Assembly (NCBI GenBank): GCA_014874415.1 | Contig: JACWAI010000029.1 | Span: 1-45,308, forward strand | Direction of reading: 5' to 3' | Source: Nitrososphaerales archaeon | GTDB lineage: Archaea; Thermoproteota; Nitrososphaeria; Nitrososphaerales; Gagatemarchaeaceae | DNA length: 45,308 bases | Shown here: piece by piece, positions 23,895 to 31,506 of the stretch | How the letters are laid out: each line of letters starts with the position of its first letter | How positions within the stretch are numbered: the stretch's first letter is position 1 | Position numbers and translations under genes: made by a program | The notes under the pieces: generated by a model | Database searches by the model: none | The model's input: the letters and a program-made list of their open reading frames with translations, nothing else | What the model was told of the DNA's origin: nothing

Positions 23895-24653
23895 TTGGAC
23901 GTGTCCTTCATCGCCGGCACGGCGGGGTCAGGCAAGTCCCTTCTGACCAGCGCCCTGAAGAACTGGTACGTGAACAGGGGAGAAGACGCCATAGCCGTGA
24001 ACCTGGACCCCGGGGTTGTCGACCTCCCCTACGAGCCGGACGTCGACATCAGGGACAGGATACAGCTGCAGGAGGTGATGCAGGACTACGGGCTGGGCCC
24101 CAACGGGGCCCTCATCCTCGCCGCAGACCTGGTCGCCACGAAGCTCGGGGAGATCCAGGATGAGATAGACTCCCACAGGGCGGAGAACGTGATAATCGAC
24201 ACCCCCGGGCAGACAGAGCTCTTTGCCTTCAGGGAGAGCGGGGAGTTCATAGTAAATGAGCTGAGGGCGGACTCGAAGCTACTCTTGTTCCTCGTGGACC
24301 CCCTCCTTGCCAGCTCCCCGTCCAACTTCCTTTCATTGGCTCTGCTCTCCGCTTCGGTCGGACTCAGGCTCAACATCCCGAAGATCACGGTGCTGACCAA
24401 GAGGGACATAGCCAGAGATGGGGTCAAGAGGATAAGCGAATGGAGCAGGGACACCAAGGTGTTCGAGGACGCCCTTGCAGGGATGAAAGACGGCGAGCAA
24501 TACACGCTCTATTCTGAGCTGTTCAGGAGCATCAGGAGGCTGTCCTCCGGTGCCGACCTCTACCCGGTGTCGTCGATCACCCAGGAGGGGCTGATTGCCC
24601 TCGTCGGGGAGATGTCGAGGATAGCCAGAGGCGGCGAAGAGTTCACGGAATAA
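23895..24653 (+). CDS. GPN-loop GTPase
   Basis: A 252-residue GTPase of the archaeal/eukaryotic GPN family. The P-loop GTAGSGKS is at residues 8-15, the hallmark GPNGA loop lies near residue 72, the G3-like segment is DTPGQTELFAF and the specificity motif TKRD is near 160. Family members are dimeric GTPases; in eukaryotes they help assemble RNA polymerase. The archaeal role is not settled. The TTG start follows the CinA-like stop by four bases, so both come from the bidirectional promoter. Confidence 0.93.
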   Translation: MDVSFIAGTAGSGKSLLTSALKNWYVNRGEDAIAVNLDPGVVDLPYEPDVDIRDRIQLQEVMQDYGLGPNGALILAADLVATKLGEIQDEIDSHRAENVIIDTPGQTELFAFRESGEFIVNELRADSKLLLFLVDPLLASSPSNFLSLALLSASVGLRLNIPKITVLTKRDIARDGVKRISEWSRDTKVFEDALAGMKDGEQYTLYSELFRSIRRLSSGADLYPVSSITQEGLIALVGEMSRIARGGEEFTE

Positions 24654-24671
24654 AGTGAGCACTGCCGGAGA

Positions 24672-25400
24672 TCAGGCGAGGCTCTTGAGGAAGGATTGGA
24701 TCGCGTGGGCCAGCGCGTCGGGCTTCTCAAGCGGCAGCATGTGGCCGGAGTCCTTCACGAATAGAAGTTCGGAGTCCGAGATGTTAGCTTTCAGATAATG
24801 CGACCACTTGGGCGGGGTCATCCTGTCCTTGTCCCCGCATACAATCAAGGTCCGGGCGGTTATCCTCTGGAGGTCTGCCCGAACGTCGAATCCTTGGCAG
24901 GCAAGATAGTCGTTCAGGAAGACAGGCAGGTTCGAGACGGAGAGGGTTGCTCTCGATTCCCTCGCCAGGCCCAGGTCGATGGAATTGAAACTCCACGGGG
25001 TGATCATGTTCTCGATGGCGCGCAGAGGCTGGTCTCGCAGGCCGTCGAGCAATTGGGGAGATACCCCCAACTTCGCGCCCGTGCTCACGAGTATGAGGCC
25101 CCCGACCTCGTTAGGGTGGGTGAGGGCAAATGTCAGCACCGTCGCCCCTCCCATCGAATGGCCGCAGACCGCGGGCCTTTCGAGACCGCTCTCTCCGATG
25201 AAACGGTGAAGCGCCTCCGAGTAGTCTTCCACTGTCTTGCATGTTATCTCGCCGCTCGGATGGCCGGGGAGGTCGACTGCCATCGCCTTCGCTTCTCCAA
25301 TAAGACCCTGGAGCGTCCTGCGCCAGAGGAGGCTGTTCCCTCCCGCGCCGTGCACAAACACGAGGTCATGGGGGGACCCGTGGGCGATGAAGCCGAGCAA
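24672..25400 (-). CDS. Alpha/beta hydrolase
   Basis: A 242-residue alpha/beta-hydrolase with the full triad: nucleophile Ser in GHSMGG, Asp in CGDKDRMTPP and His in DSGHMLPLEKP. The HGAGG segment near residue 17 supplies the oxyanion hole. It resembles esterases and C-C hydrolases; the substrate is unknown. The TTG at 25400 is 28 bases from the centre of the TTTAAC box at 25426-25431. It is divergent from the methylisocitrate-lyase-like gene. Confidence 0.87.
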   Translation of the reverse strand: MLGFIAHGSPHDLVFVHGAGGNSLLWRRTLQGLIGEAKAMAVDLPGHPSGEITCKTVEDYSEALHRFIGESGLERPAVCGHSMGGATVLTFALTHPNEVGGLILVSTGAKLGVSPQLLDGLRDQPLRAIENMITPWSFNSIDLGLARESRATLSVSNLPVFLNDYLACQGFDVRADLQRITARTLIVCGDKDRMTPPKWSHYLKANISDSELLFVKDSGHMLPLEKPDALAHAIQSFLKSLA

Positions 25401-25425
25401 CTAGACGGGACCCCCCAGCGCTCGA

Positions 25426-25431
25426 TTTAAC
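25426..25431 (-). promoter_or_regulatory. TATA-like box of the alpha/beta hydrolase gene
   Basis: TTTAAC is centred 28 bases before the TTG at 25400. A separate GGATAAAAC element at 25458-25466 precedes the divergent prpB gene by about 21 bases. Confidence 0.55.
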
Positions 25432-25482
25432 GCTGATGGGTCTGGATTCGGAGACAAGGATAAAACACGAGCCCGGGCCACG

Positions 25483-26382
25483 GTGACTGACTTGGAAAGC
25501 CAAGCAGAGGGCCTCAGGAAGCTCCTCAGCAGAAAGAAGATCGTCGTAGCGCCAGGCGTCTTCAGTCCCTCGGTAGCCAAACTCGCAGAGAAGGCGGGGT
25601 TCGAAGCGCTGTATTTCTCGGGCGCAGGTTTCTCGAACCTGCTCGCTCTCCCGGACCTCGGGATAACGACCCTGACTGAGGTCAGTCGTGCCGCGTGGCA
25701 GATCGCGTCGCAAGTGAAGGCTCCCCTGATCGTCGACGCAGACACTGGCTTCGGAGAAGCTCTGAACGTGGCGAGAACGGTCAAGGAAATGGTGGCCAGC
25801 GGCGCAGCTGCCATTCACATCGAGGACCAGGTACTCCCCAAGCGCTGCGGCCAGCTCGAAGGCAAGGAACTGGTGGACACGGACGAGATGGTGAAGAAGC
25901 TGATTTCGGCGAAGGAAGCAGCCGGAAAGAACCTGCTGATCATTGCCAGGACTGACGCCAGGACTGTGGAAGGACTCGACGGCGCCCTGGAAAGAGCATC
26001 TCTCTATTCAAGGGCTGGCGCGGACATCGTATTCCCAGAGGCGCTCGAAAGCAGCGGCGAGTTCAAGGAATTCCGGAGGAAGGTGTCCCTGCCTTTGATG
26101 GCCAACATGACGGAGTTCGGCAAGACCCCCTACTTGACTGTCAAACAGTTCGACGAGATGGGATACGACCTGGTCATATTCCCCGTGACCGCCTTCAGGG
26201 CAGCGATGAAGGCCGTTGAGGGCGCCTTCGATCGCCTGAAGAAAGAAGGGACGCAGAAGAGGATGCTGGACTCGCTCATGACGCGGAAAGAGTTCTACGA
26301 CCTGATCGATTACTACAGATATGAGGATGCGGATAAGAATGCGCTGCGGGCGGCCCGGCGGCTGAGGAGGGCGAGGAAATGA
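25483..26382 (+). CDS. prpB: Methylisocitrate lyase-like protein (ICL/PEP mutase family)
   Basis: A 299-residue ICL/PEP-mutase TIM barrel. Motifs are the YFSGAGFSN segment, the DADTGFGEALNV metal motif, IHIEDQ and the catalytic loop with Cys122. In methylisocitrate lyases that loop normally reads KRCGH; here it is KRCGQ, with Gln124 in place of the His. The immediate partner is a citrate-synthase-family gene whose ATG overlaps this stop (ATGA). That suggests a 2-methylcitrate cycle from propionyl-CoA to pyruvate and succinate, though no methylcitrate dehydratase is present here. Another carboxy-phosphonate or 2,3-dimethylmalate-lyase-like substrate is possible. Confidence 0.8.
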   Translation: MTDLESQAEGLRKLLSRKKIVVAPGVFSPSVAKLAEKAGFEALYFSGAGFSNLLALPDLGITTLTEVSRAAWQIASQVKAPLIVDADTGFGEALNVARTVKEMVASGAAAIHIEDQVLPKRCGQLEGKELVDTDEMVKKLISAKEAAGKNLLIIARTDARTVEGLDGALERASLYSRAGADIVFPEALESSGEFKEFRRKVSLPLMANMTEFGKTPYLTVKQFDEMGYDLVIFPVTAFRAAMKAVEGAFDRLKKEGTQKRMLDSLMTRKEFYDLIDYYRYEDADKNALRAARRLRRARK

Positions 26383-27503
26383 CAAAAGTGGAAGAGGGGA
26401 TGAAGGTGCCGAAGGGGCTAGCGGGGGTCTCAATCACTGACACGAAGATATCGAAGAGCGAAGCCGACGGGTCCCTGATCTACCGCGGATATCCCATCTC
26501 GGAGGTCGCGTCGAACGCAGGGTTCGAGGAGACGGCGTTCCTGATACTCAAAGGGAGACTCCCCACGAGGACCGAGCTCGGCTCATTCATCCAGGGGTTG
26601 CGCGAAAGGCAAAACGTGGGGGAGAAGGTGTTCGGGATAATGCGCGAGCTCGGAGGCGGAGCGCATCCCATCGACGTCATCCGGACATCCACGTCAGCGC
26701 TTGGGAGCATAGACAGAGAACCAGACCTCGACCGGAAAGAACTGTCACTGGAGTCGAAGATGTCGGTCCTGGCGGCGAACTGCCATAGGGTCCCGCGGGG
26801 AGAGGCTCCGAGGACGCCAAAGGCGGGCCTCCGGTTTTCAGACAACCTGCTGCAGATGCTCACACCGAAGGAGGCGACGGACTACGAGCGCTGGGTCTTC
26901 GAGCGCGTGCTGATCTTCTACATGGAGCACGACATGAACGCGTCGTCATTCACGGTGATGGTGGTGGCCTCGACCCTGGCGGATCCCTACGCCGCAGCGT
27001 CTGCAGGGCTGGCCTCGCTGAAAGGCCCGCTTCACGGAGGCGCCAACGAAGCGGCGATGGAGATGCTGCTGAAAGTCAAAGACCCGGCCAAGGCGCCGGA
27101 GTTCCTGGCGAAGTCCTTCAAAGAAGGGAAGAAGATCATGGGGTTCGGACACAGGGTCTACAAGGAGTTCGACCCGAGGGCGAGGCTCTGCAAGGAGTAC
27201 CTGCATGAGATCCTGAAGAAACGGGGGGACGACGCCCTCTTCAGGCTCAGCGATGCCATCGAGAAAGAGATGTGGGAGAAGAAGCGGATACCCCCCAACC
27301 TGGACTTCTATGCGGCTCCGATATTCTACAGCCTGGGGATAGAGGTCCCGCTCTACACGCCCATATTCGCCGCCAGCAGGATCTTCGGGTGGATGGCGCA
27401 CTACAACGAGCAGGTCGAAGAGAACAAACTGATCCGACCAGACTCGACCTATGTCGGCCCATCGGGGCTGAAGTACGTTCCCATTGACAAGAGGACGGGC
27501 TAG
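26379..27503 (+). CDS. prpC: Citrate synthase / 2-methylcitrate synthase family
   Basis: A 374-residue citrate-synthase-fold enzyme of the short archaeal and gram-positive type. The catalytic His of GPLHGGANEAA, the GFGHRVYK motif, the EHDMNAS segment and the Asp in LDFYAAP are all present, along with RIFGWMAHYNEQ near the end. Condensation of oxaloacetate with acetyl-CoA or propionyl-CoA cannot be told apart by these motifs. Coupling to prpB favours methylcitrate synthase. It overlaps the convergent meaB gene by four bases. An internal ATG at 26401 is an alternative start. Confidence 0.88.
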   Translation: MTKVEEGMKVPKGLAGVSITDTKISKSEADGSLIYRGYPISEVASNAGFEETAFLILKGRLPTRTELGSFIQGLRERQNVGEKVFGIMRELGGGAHPIDVIRTSTSALGSIDREPDLDRKELSLESKMSVLAANCHRVPRGEAPRTPKAGLRFSDNLLQMLTPKEATDYERWVFERVLIFYMEHDMNASSFTVMVVASTLADPYAAASAGLASLKGPLHGGANEAAMEMLLKVKDPAKAPEFLAKSFKEGKKIMGFGHRVYKEFDPRARLCKEYLHEILKKRGDDALFRLSDAIEKEMWEKKRIPPNLDFYAAPIFYSLGIEVPLYTPIFAASRIFGWMAHYNEQVEENKLIRPDSTYVGPSGLKYVPIDKRTG

Positions 27504-28420
27504 ACTTTCAGCCTGGCCGCAGCGCGTTCAATCGTCGTCTTCCCCCCCATCACCTGGTTCGCGAGCTTTTCTGCCCGCGATTCTGAGACGACGGCCAGCT
27601 TCTTCATCGCAGCGCCTCTGGCAGTCTCGATGATCATGCCCCTGATGCTCTTCAGTCTCAGCTCGGGGCTTCCTGCCAAGAACGGGGATCGTATTCGCTC
27701 GACCGCATCCTGCAGCTTGTCGATCCCTTCACCTGAGAGGGCAGACGCCTTCAGCACCGGCGGCGATCGCGGTGTGCCACGGAACAGAGACAGGAGGTTC
27801 ACAACCATCAAGTCCGCGCCCTCGATGTCTGCCTTGTTCACCACGTAGACGTCCCCGACCTCCATGAGGCCTGCCTTCGAGACCTGGATGTCGTCGCCGA
27901 GGCCGGGCATGAGCACGACGAGCACCGCATGGGAGACGCCGACCACCTCGATGTCCGACTGCCCGATCCCGACCGTCTCCAAGAGTATCAGGTCGAACCC
28001 GGCTGCGTCCATCAGGCGGATCGCCTGCGACGTCGCCCTCGAAAGCCCCCCAGACCAACCCCTGGAGGCCATGCTGCGTATGAAGACGCCCTTGTCCCCT
28101 GCGTGCCCGGCCATCCGTATCCTGTCCCCCAAGAGCGCTCCGCCGGTGAGCGGGCTGCTGGGGTCGACCGCTATGACGCCCACCCTGAGCCCCTTCTTCC
28201 TGTAGGCTTCGATCAGCCTGTCCACTAGGCTGCTCTTGCCGGTCCCGGGCGGGCCCGTGATCCCGACAACGAAGGCGCGGCCCGGGGTGCCCATCTGCTC
28301 AAGCAGCTTGGGAGCCGAGGCGGAGTCGTTCTCGACCAGGGTAATCCCTTTCGCGAGGGCGACCCTGTCCCCCCTCCTGATGGACGACGCCAGTTCTCTG
28401 AGCTGCAACGCCGGCTCCAT
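27500..28420 (-). CDS. meaB: MeaB/ArgK-type GTPase chaperone of B12-dependent mutases
   Basis: A 306-residue G3E GTPase that protects and reactivates adenosylcobalamin-dependent acyl-CoA mutases and gates cofactor loading. The Walker A loop GPPGTGKSS follows VVGITG. Other motifs are VIAVDPSSPLTGGALLGDR, MASRGWSGGLS, ETVGIGQSD and the specificity motif NKAD. Length is normal. It lies one TnpB element away from the second mutase large subunit (29734), and that insertion probably separated neighbours. It could serve either or both mutases. Confidence 0.95.
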   Translation of the reverse strand: MEPALQLRELASSIRRGDRVALAKGITLVENDSASAPKLLEQMGTPGRAFVVGITGPPGTGKSSLVDRLIEAYRKKGLRVGVIAVDPSSPLTGGALLGDRIRMAGHAGDKGVFIRSMASRGWSGGLSRATSQAIRLMDAAGFDLILLETVGIGQSDIEVVGVSHAVLVVLMPGLGDDIQVSKAGLMEVGDVYVVNKADIEGADLMVVNLLSLFRGTPRSPPVLKASALSGEGIDKLQDAVERIRSPFLAGSPELRLKSIRGMIIETARGAAMKKLAVVSESRAEKLANQVMGGKTTIERAAARLKV

Positions 28421-28460
28421 GCCGCCGACCGGGCATTTTTAGCACTTGGGAGCGGGAAAC

Positions 28461-28481
28461 CCCACACCCTTCAGGGGTGGG
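28461..28481 (+). repeat. Left-end hairpin of the TnpB element
   Basis: CCCAC-a-CCC pairs with GGG-GTGGG around a TTCA loop: eight base pairs with one bulged A. Subterminal hairpins of this kind are recognised by TnpA in the IS200/IS605 superfamily. Confidence 0.6.
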
Positions 28482-28500
28482 ATGAAAGCGAGCTTGGTCA

Positions 28501-28506
28501 TTAAAT
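28501..28506 (+). promoter_or_regulatory. TATA-like box of tnpB
   Basis: ATTAAATAC is centred 29 bases before the ATG at 28533. It gives the element its own leaderless promoter. Confidence 0.5.
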
Positions 28507-28532
28507 ACCAATAAGGCATTCATTCTTTGAAG

Positions 28533-29681
28533 ATGCTCGTCACCTACAAATTCAGGCTCTACCCGACCAGAACCCAAGAATCTCTGATGACGGAGACTCT
28601 TGAGACCTGCAGGTTGCTTTACAATGACCTGCTCGATGACAGGATTCGAACCAACGCCAAAGCGTTCGAACAGAAGAGGGCTCTCGCTGCCTTCCGCCAT
28701 GGCAACAAGTTCCTGATGGCGGTCCACTCGCAGGTCTTGCAGGACCTAGTCTTCAGACTGGACAAGGCGTATGGGGCATTCTACGCTGGCCTTTCGAGAT
28801 ACCCGAAGTTCAAACGGAAGGACAGATACAACTCGTTCAAGTATCCTCAGATTGGCGGGTTCAAACTCGTCGGCAAAAGACTCCGTCTCTCGAAGATAGG
28901 TCTGGTCAAGGCGAAGATTCACAGACCGATCGAAGGCACACCGAAGACCTGCACCATAGTCAGGGACATCGACCAGTGGTATGCATGCTTCTCCGCAAAG
29001 ACAGAACCAAGACCGTCAGAGCTACGAAGCGGTCAACCAGTGGGGGTCGACCTCGGCGTGTTGAATCTTGCGACTTTGAGCAACGGCAGAATCTTCGAGA
29101 ATCCAAGATGCCTCGACAATTCTGTCGCCAGAATCACATCACTTCAGAAGAGTCTGTCAATGAAGAAGAAAGGGTCCGCCAACAGAAGGAAGACCAGGGT
29201 CTTGCTCGCCAAGGCGTGGAGGAAGGTCCGGAATCAGCGACTCGATGTCGCGCACAAAGTCTCCACCATTCTGGCATCTGAATACTCGACGATCGTCTTC
29301 GAAGACCTGAAGATCCCGAACATGGTCAGGAACCACAACCTGGCATCGGCAATAATGGATGCTGCCTGGGGCCAAATCCGAACCTTGACTGCCTACAAGG
29401 CAGAGAGGAACGGCGGGCGAGCGATACTCGCCGACCCGAGGGGGACATCGCAGAAATGCTCTGGATGCGGAGAGACGGTTCCGAAAGGACTGGGCGAAAG
29501 GACGCATTCGTGCCCGAACTGCAGTCTCGTCCTTGACAGGGACGTGAATGCGGCACGTAACATTCTGGCTGCGGGTCTGGAACGGGCCCGTGCTGAGGGA
29601 CAGCCTCTACTTGTCCAACGAAGGCGGATAAGCAAGTTTGTTCCTGCGAAGCAAGAAGCCTACGGCTTCAGTCGTGGGTAG
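28533..29681 (+). CDS. tnpB: TnpB RNA-guided nuclease (IS605 OrfB)
   Basis: A 382-residue, apparently intact TnpB. The RuvC-like residues are present: Asp in GVDLGV, Glu in FEDLKI and Asp in DRDVNAARN. The zinc knuckle CSGC with CPNC precedes the last one. The N-terminus YKFRLYPTRTQ is typical. TnpB proteins are RNA-guided DNA nucleases, guided by an omega RNA from the element's right end, that help keep the element at its site. The ATG at 28533 is 29 bases from the centre of TTAAAT (28501-28506); a TTG two codons earlier is possible. No frameshift or stop is seen, so it may be active. Confidence 0.92.
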   Translation: MLVTYKFRLYPTRTQESLMTETLETCRLLYNDLLDDRIRTNAKAFEQKRALAAFRHGNKFLMAVHSQVLQDLVFRLDKAYGAFYAGLSRYPKFKRKDRYNSFKYPQIGGFKLVGKRLRLSKIGLVKAKIHRPIEGTPKTCTIVRDIDQWYACFSAKTEPRPSELRSGQPVGVDLGVLNLATLSNGRIFENPRCLDNSVARITSLQKSLSMKKKGSANRRKTRVLLAKAWRKVRNQRLDVAHKVSTILASEYSTIVFEDLKIPNMVRNHNLASAIMDAAWGQIRTLTAYKAERNGGRAILADPRGTSQKCSGCGETVPKGLGERTHSCPNCSLVLDRDVNAARNILAAGLERARAEGQPLLVQRRRISKFVPAKQEAYGFSRG

Positions 29682-29700
29682 TTCACCAATTTGAGCACTG
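29560..29700 (+). ncRNA. Probable omega RNA / right end of the TnpB element
   Basis: By analogy with characterised elements, the guide RNA spans the last part of tnpB and the right end. A hairpin GAAGCC-tac-GGCTTC (29655-29669) overlaps the final tnpB codons and is followed by GTGGGTAGTTCACC. The guide would be the sequence just outside the element. The limits are estimates. Confidence 0.35.
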
Positions 29701-29733
29701 TTTATCTCTAGGCAGGGGGGCCGGAGCCATGGT

Positions 29734-31491
29734 TTGCTGAGAGGCGGGAAGGACGCCTACTGGAGGAGGAAGGCGAAGGAGATCGTCGAGAAGAGGGCGC
29801 GTGAAGGCACGCTCTATGACGGCAAGGCGATTGAAAACGTCCGGAAGGGGCTGAAGCAGTGGGAAGATGCGTTCTATGGCACACGTGGTGCAGCGCCTGC
29901 TGATGAAAAACGAGGTTTTCAGACCGCATCGGGCATCCCCCTGAAGCCTCTGTACACCCCGATTGACGTTTCCAACGCCGAGTATCCCGACCAGGGGTTC
30001 CCAGGGGTCTATCCTTTCCTGAGAGGGGTCCACCCCACAATGTACAGGGGGAGGCCGTGGACCATGAGGATGTTCTCGGGGTTCGGGACCCCGGAGGATA
30101 CGAACAAGCGGCTGAAGCTGCTCCTCGAGCACGGCGAGACCGGTCTGAGCGTCGCCTTCGACATGCCGACCCTCTATGGATACGATTGCGACCACCAGCG
30201 GGCTCACGGAGAGGTGGGGAGGTGCGGGGTCAACGTCTCCTCAATGAAGGACATGGAGGTGATCTTCGACGGCATACCGCTCGACAGGGTGAGCACGTCG
30301 ATGACGATCAACGCCCCTGCGACCGTCCTGACGTGCATGTACGCGGGGGTTGCGAAGAAGCAGGGGGTCCCCATCGCGAGGCTAAGAGGGACGGCCCAGG
30401 CGGACATGCTCAAGGAGTACATAGCACAGAAGGAGTGGGTTTACCCGCCGGAGGCGCACCTCAGGCTAGTCAGGGACCTGATGGTCTTCGCGACGAAGGA
30501 GATGCCCCTCTGGAACTACATCAGCATAAGCGGCTACCACATCAGGGAGGCGGGTTCGAGCGCCGCCCAGGAGCTGGCGTTCACTCTGGCCGACGGCTTC
30601 GGGTACGTCGAACTGGGCCTGGAGGCAGGGCTGAAGGTGGAGCAGTTCGCGCCCCGGCTGAGTTTCTTCTTCAATTCGACCATGGATTTCTTCGAAGAGA
30701 TAGCGAAATTCAGGGCGGCGAGGAGGATCTGGGCGAGGGTGCTCAGCGAGAAGTACGGGGTGAAGGACAAGCGGAGCCTCCTGATGAGGTTCCACACCCA
30801 GACGTCAGGGGCGTCCCTCACCTGGCAGCAGCCACTGAACAACGCCGTGCGGACGGCCATCGAGGCGCTCGCAGCCGTTCTGGGCGGGACCCAGTCACTG
30901 CACACCAACTCCTACGACGAGGCGTGGGCTTTGCCGACAGAGCAGGCGGTCGAGGTGGCCCTCCGGACACAGCAGATAATCGCAGAGGAGACCGGGGTGC
31001 CGAACGTCATCGACCCGCTCGGAGGCTCGTACTATGTGGAGTGGCTCACGGAGCAGATCGAAGAAGAGGCGTACAAGTACTTCGACAGGATCGATTCCGC
31101 GGGCGGTCTCCTCAGGGCGATCAAGACGGGATACCTCCAGCGAGAGATAGCCGAGAACTCCTACAGACTGTCGAAGCGTATCGAAGAGGGGAAGGACTCC
31201 GTTGTCGGAGTGAACAAGTACGCGAAGTCCGAAAAGAAACCAATAGAGACGCTGAAGATCAACTTCAAGGCGCAGAGGAGCCAGATAAGGAGGCTGGCCG
31301 CGGTCAAACTCGAGAGGAACCAGGCAAAGGTGAAGGCGGCGCTTTCGAAAATGGGGAAGGCCTTTGAAAACGAGGATGCAAACTCAATCTATCCAATGCT
31401 GGAGGCTGTGACACAATACGCCACCCTGGGAGAGATAGTCGACGAAGGGAGACGTGTGTGGGGCCGTTTTGAAGAGCCACAGATTCTGTAG
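29734..31491 (+). CDS. icmA: Acyl-CoA mutase large subunit with isobutyryl-CoA mutase signature
   Basis: A 585-residue B12-dependent mutase large subunit, with an N-terminal helical extension, no B12 domain and the active-site His269 in GYHIREAG. The two substrate-determining positions are Phe114 in RMFSGFG and Gln232 in AQKEWVYPP, 118 residues apart. In known families Tyr/Arg marks methylmalonyl-CoA mutase, Phe/Gln isobutyryl-CoA mutase and Ile/Gln 2-hydroxyisobutyryl-CoA mutase. So it should interconvert isobutyryl- and n-butyryl-CoA, or a close branched analogue such as pivalyl-CoA. The B12 subunit and an acyl-CoA dehydrogenase lie downstream beyond an intruding endonuclease gene. The start is the TTG at 29734, about 30 bases after TTTATC at the element border. 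Confidence 0.88.
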   Translation: MLRGGKDAYWRRKAKEIVEKRAREGTLYDGKAIENVRKGLKQWEDAFYGTRGAAPADEKRGFQTASGIPLKPLYTPIDVSNAEYPDQGFPGVYPFLRGVHPTMYRGRPWTMRMFSGFGTPEDTNKRLKLLLEHGETGLSVAFDMPTLYGYDCDHQRAHGEVGRCGVNVSSMKDMEVIFDGIPLDRVSTSMTINAPATVLTCMYAGVAKKQGVPIARLRGTAQADMLKEYIAQKEWVYPPEAHLRLVRDLMVFATKEMPLWNYISISGYHIREAGSSAAQELAFTLADGFGYVELGLEAGLKVEQFAPRLSFFFNSTMDFFEEIAKFRAARRIWARVLSEKYGVKDKRSLLMRFHTQTSGASLTWQQPLNNAVRTAIEALAAVLGGTQSLHTNSYDEAWALPTEQAVEVALRTQQIIAEETGVPNVIDPLGGSYYVEWLTEQIEEEAYKYFDRIDSAGGLLRAIKTGYLQREIAENSYRLSKRIEEGKDSVVGVNKYAKSEKKPIETLKINFKAQRSQIRRLAAVKLERNQAKVKAALSKMGKAFENEDANSIYPMLEAVTQYATLGEIVDEGRRVWGRFEEPQIL

Positions 31492-31506
31492 GTAGCCCCA
31501 ATGGAA

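Larger units (their letters stand above)
28440..29700 (+). mobile_element. IS200/IS605-superfamily element carrying only tnpB (IS1341-like)
   Basis: The block holds tnpB without a tnpA transposase. A hairpin lies upstream (28461-28481, CCCACaCCC with GGGGTGGG), and the typical right-end sequence GTGGGTAGTTCACC follows the tnpB stop. Elements of this class have no inverted repeats, so both borders are approximate. It sits between meaB and the mutase gene at 29734. Mobilisation would need a TnpA from elsewhere. Confidence 0.7.

Noticed and set aside
30057-31367. 436-residue frame inside icmA
   Set aside because: A shadow frame of the mutase gene; low-complexity Arg/Gly/Glu composition and no start signal.
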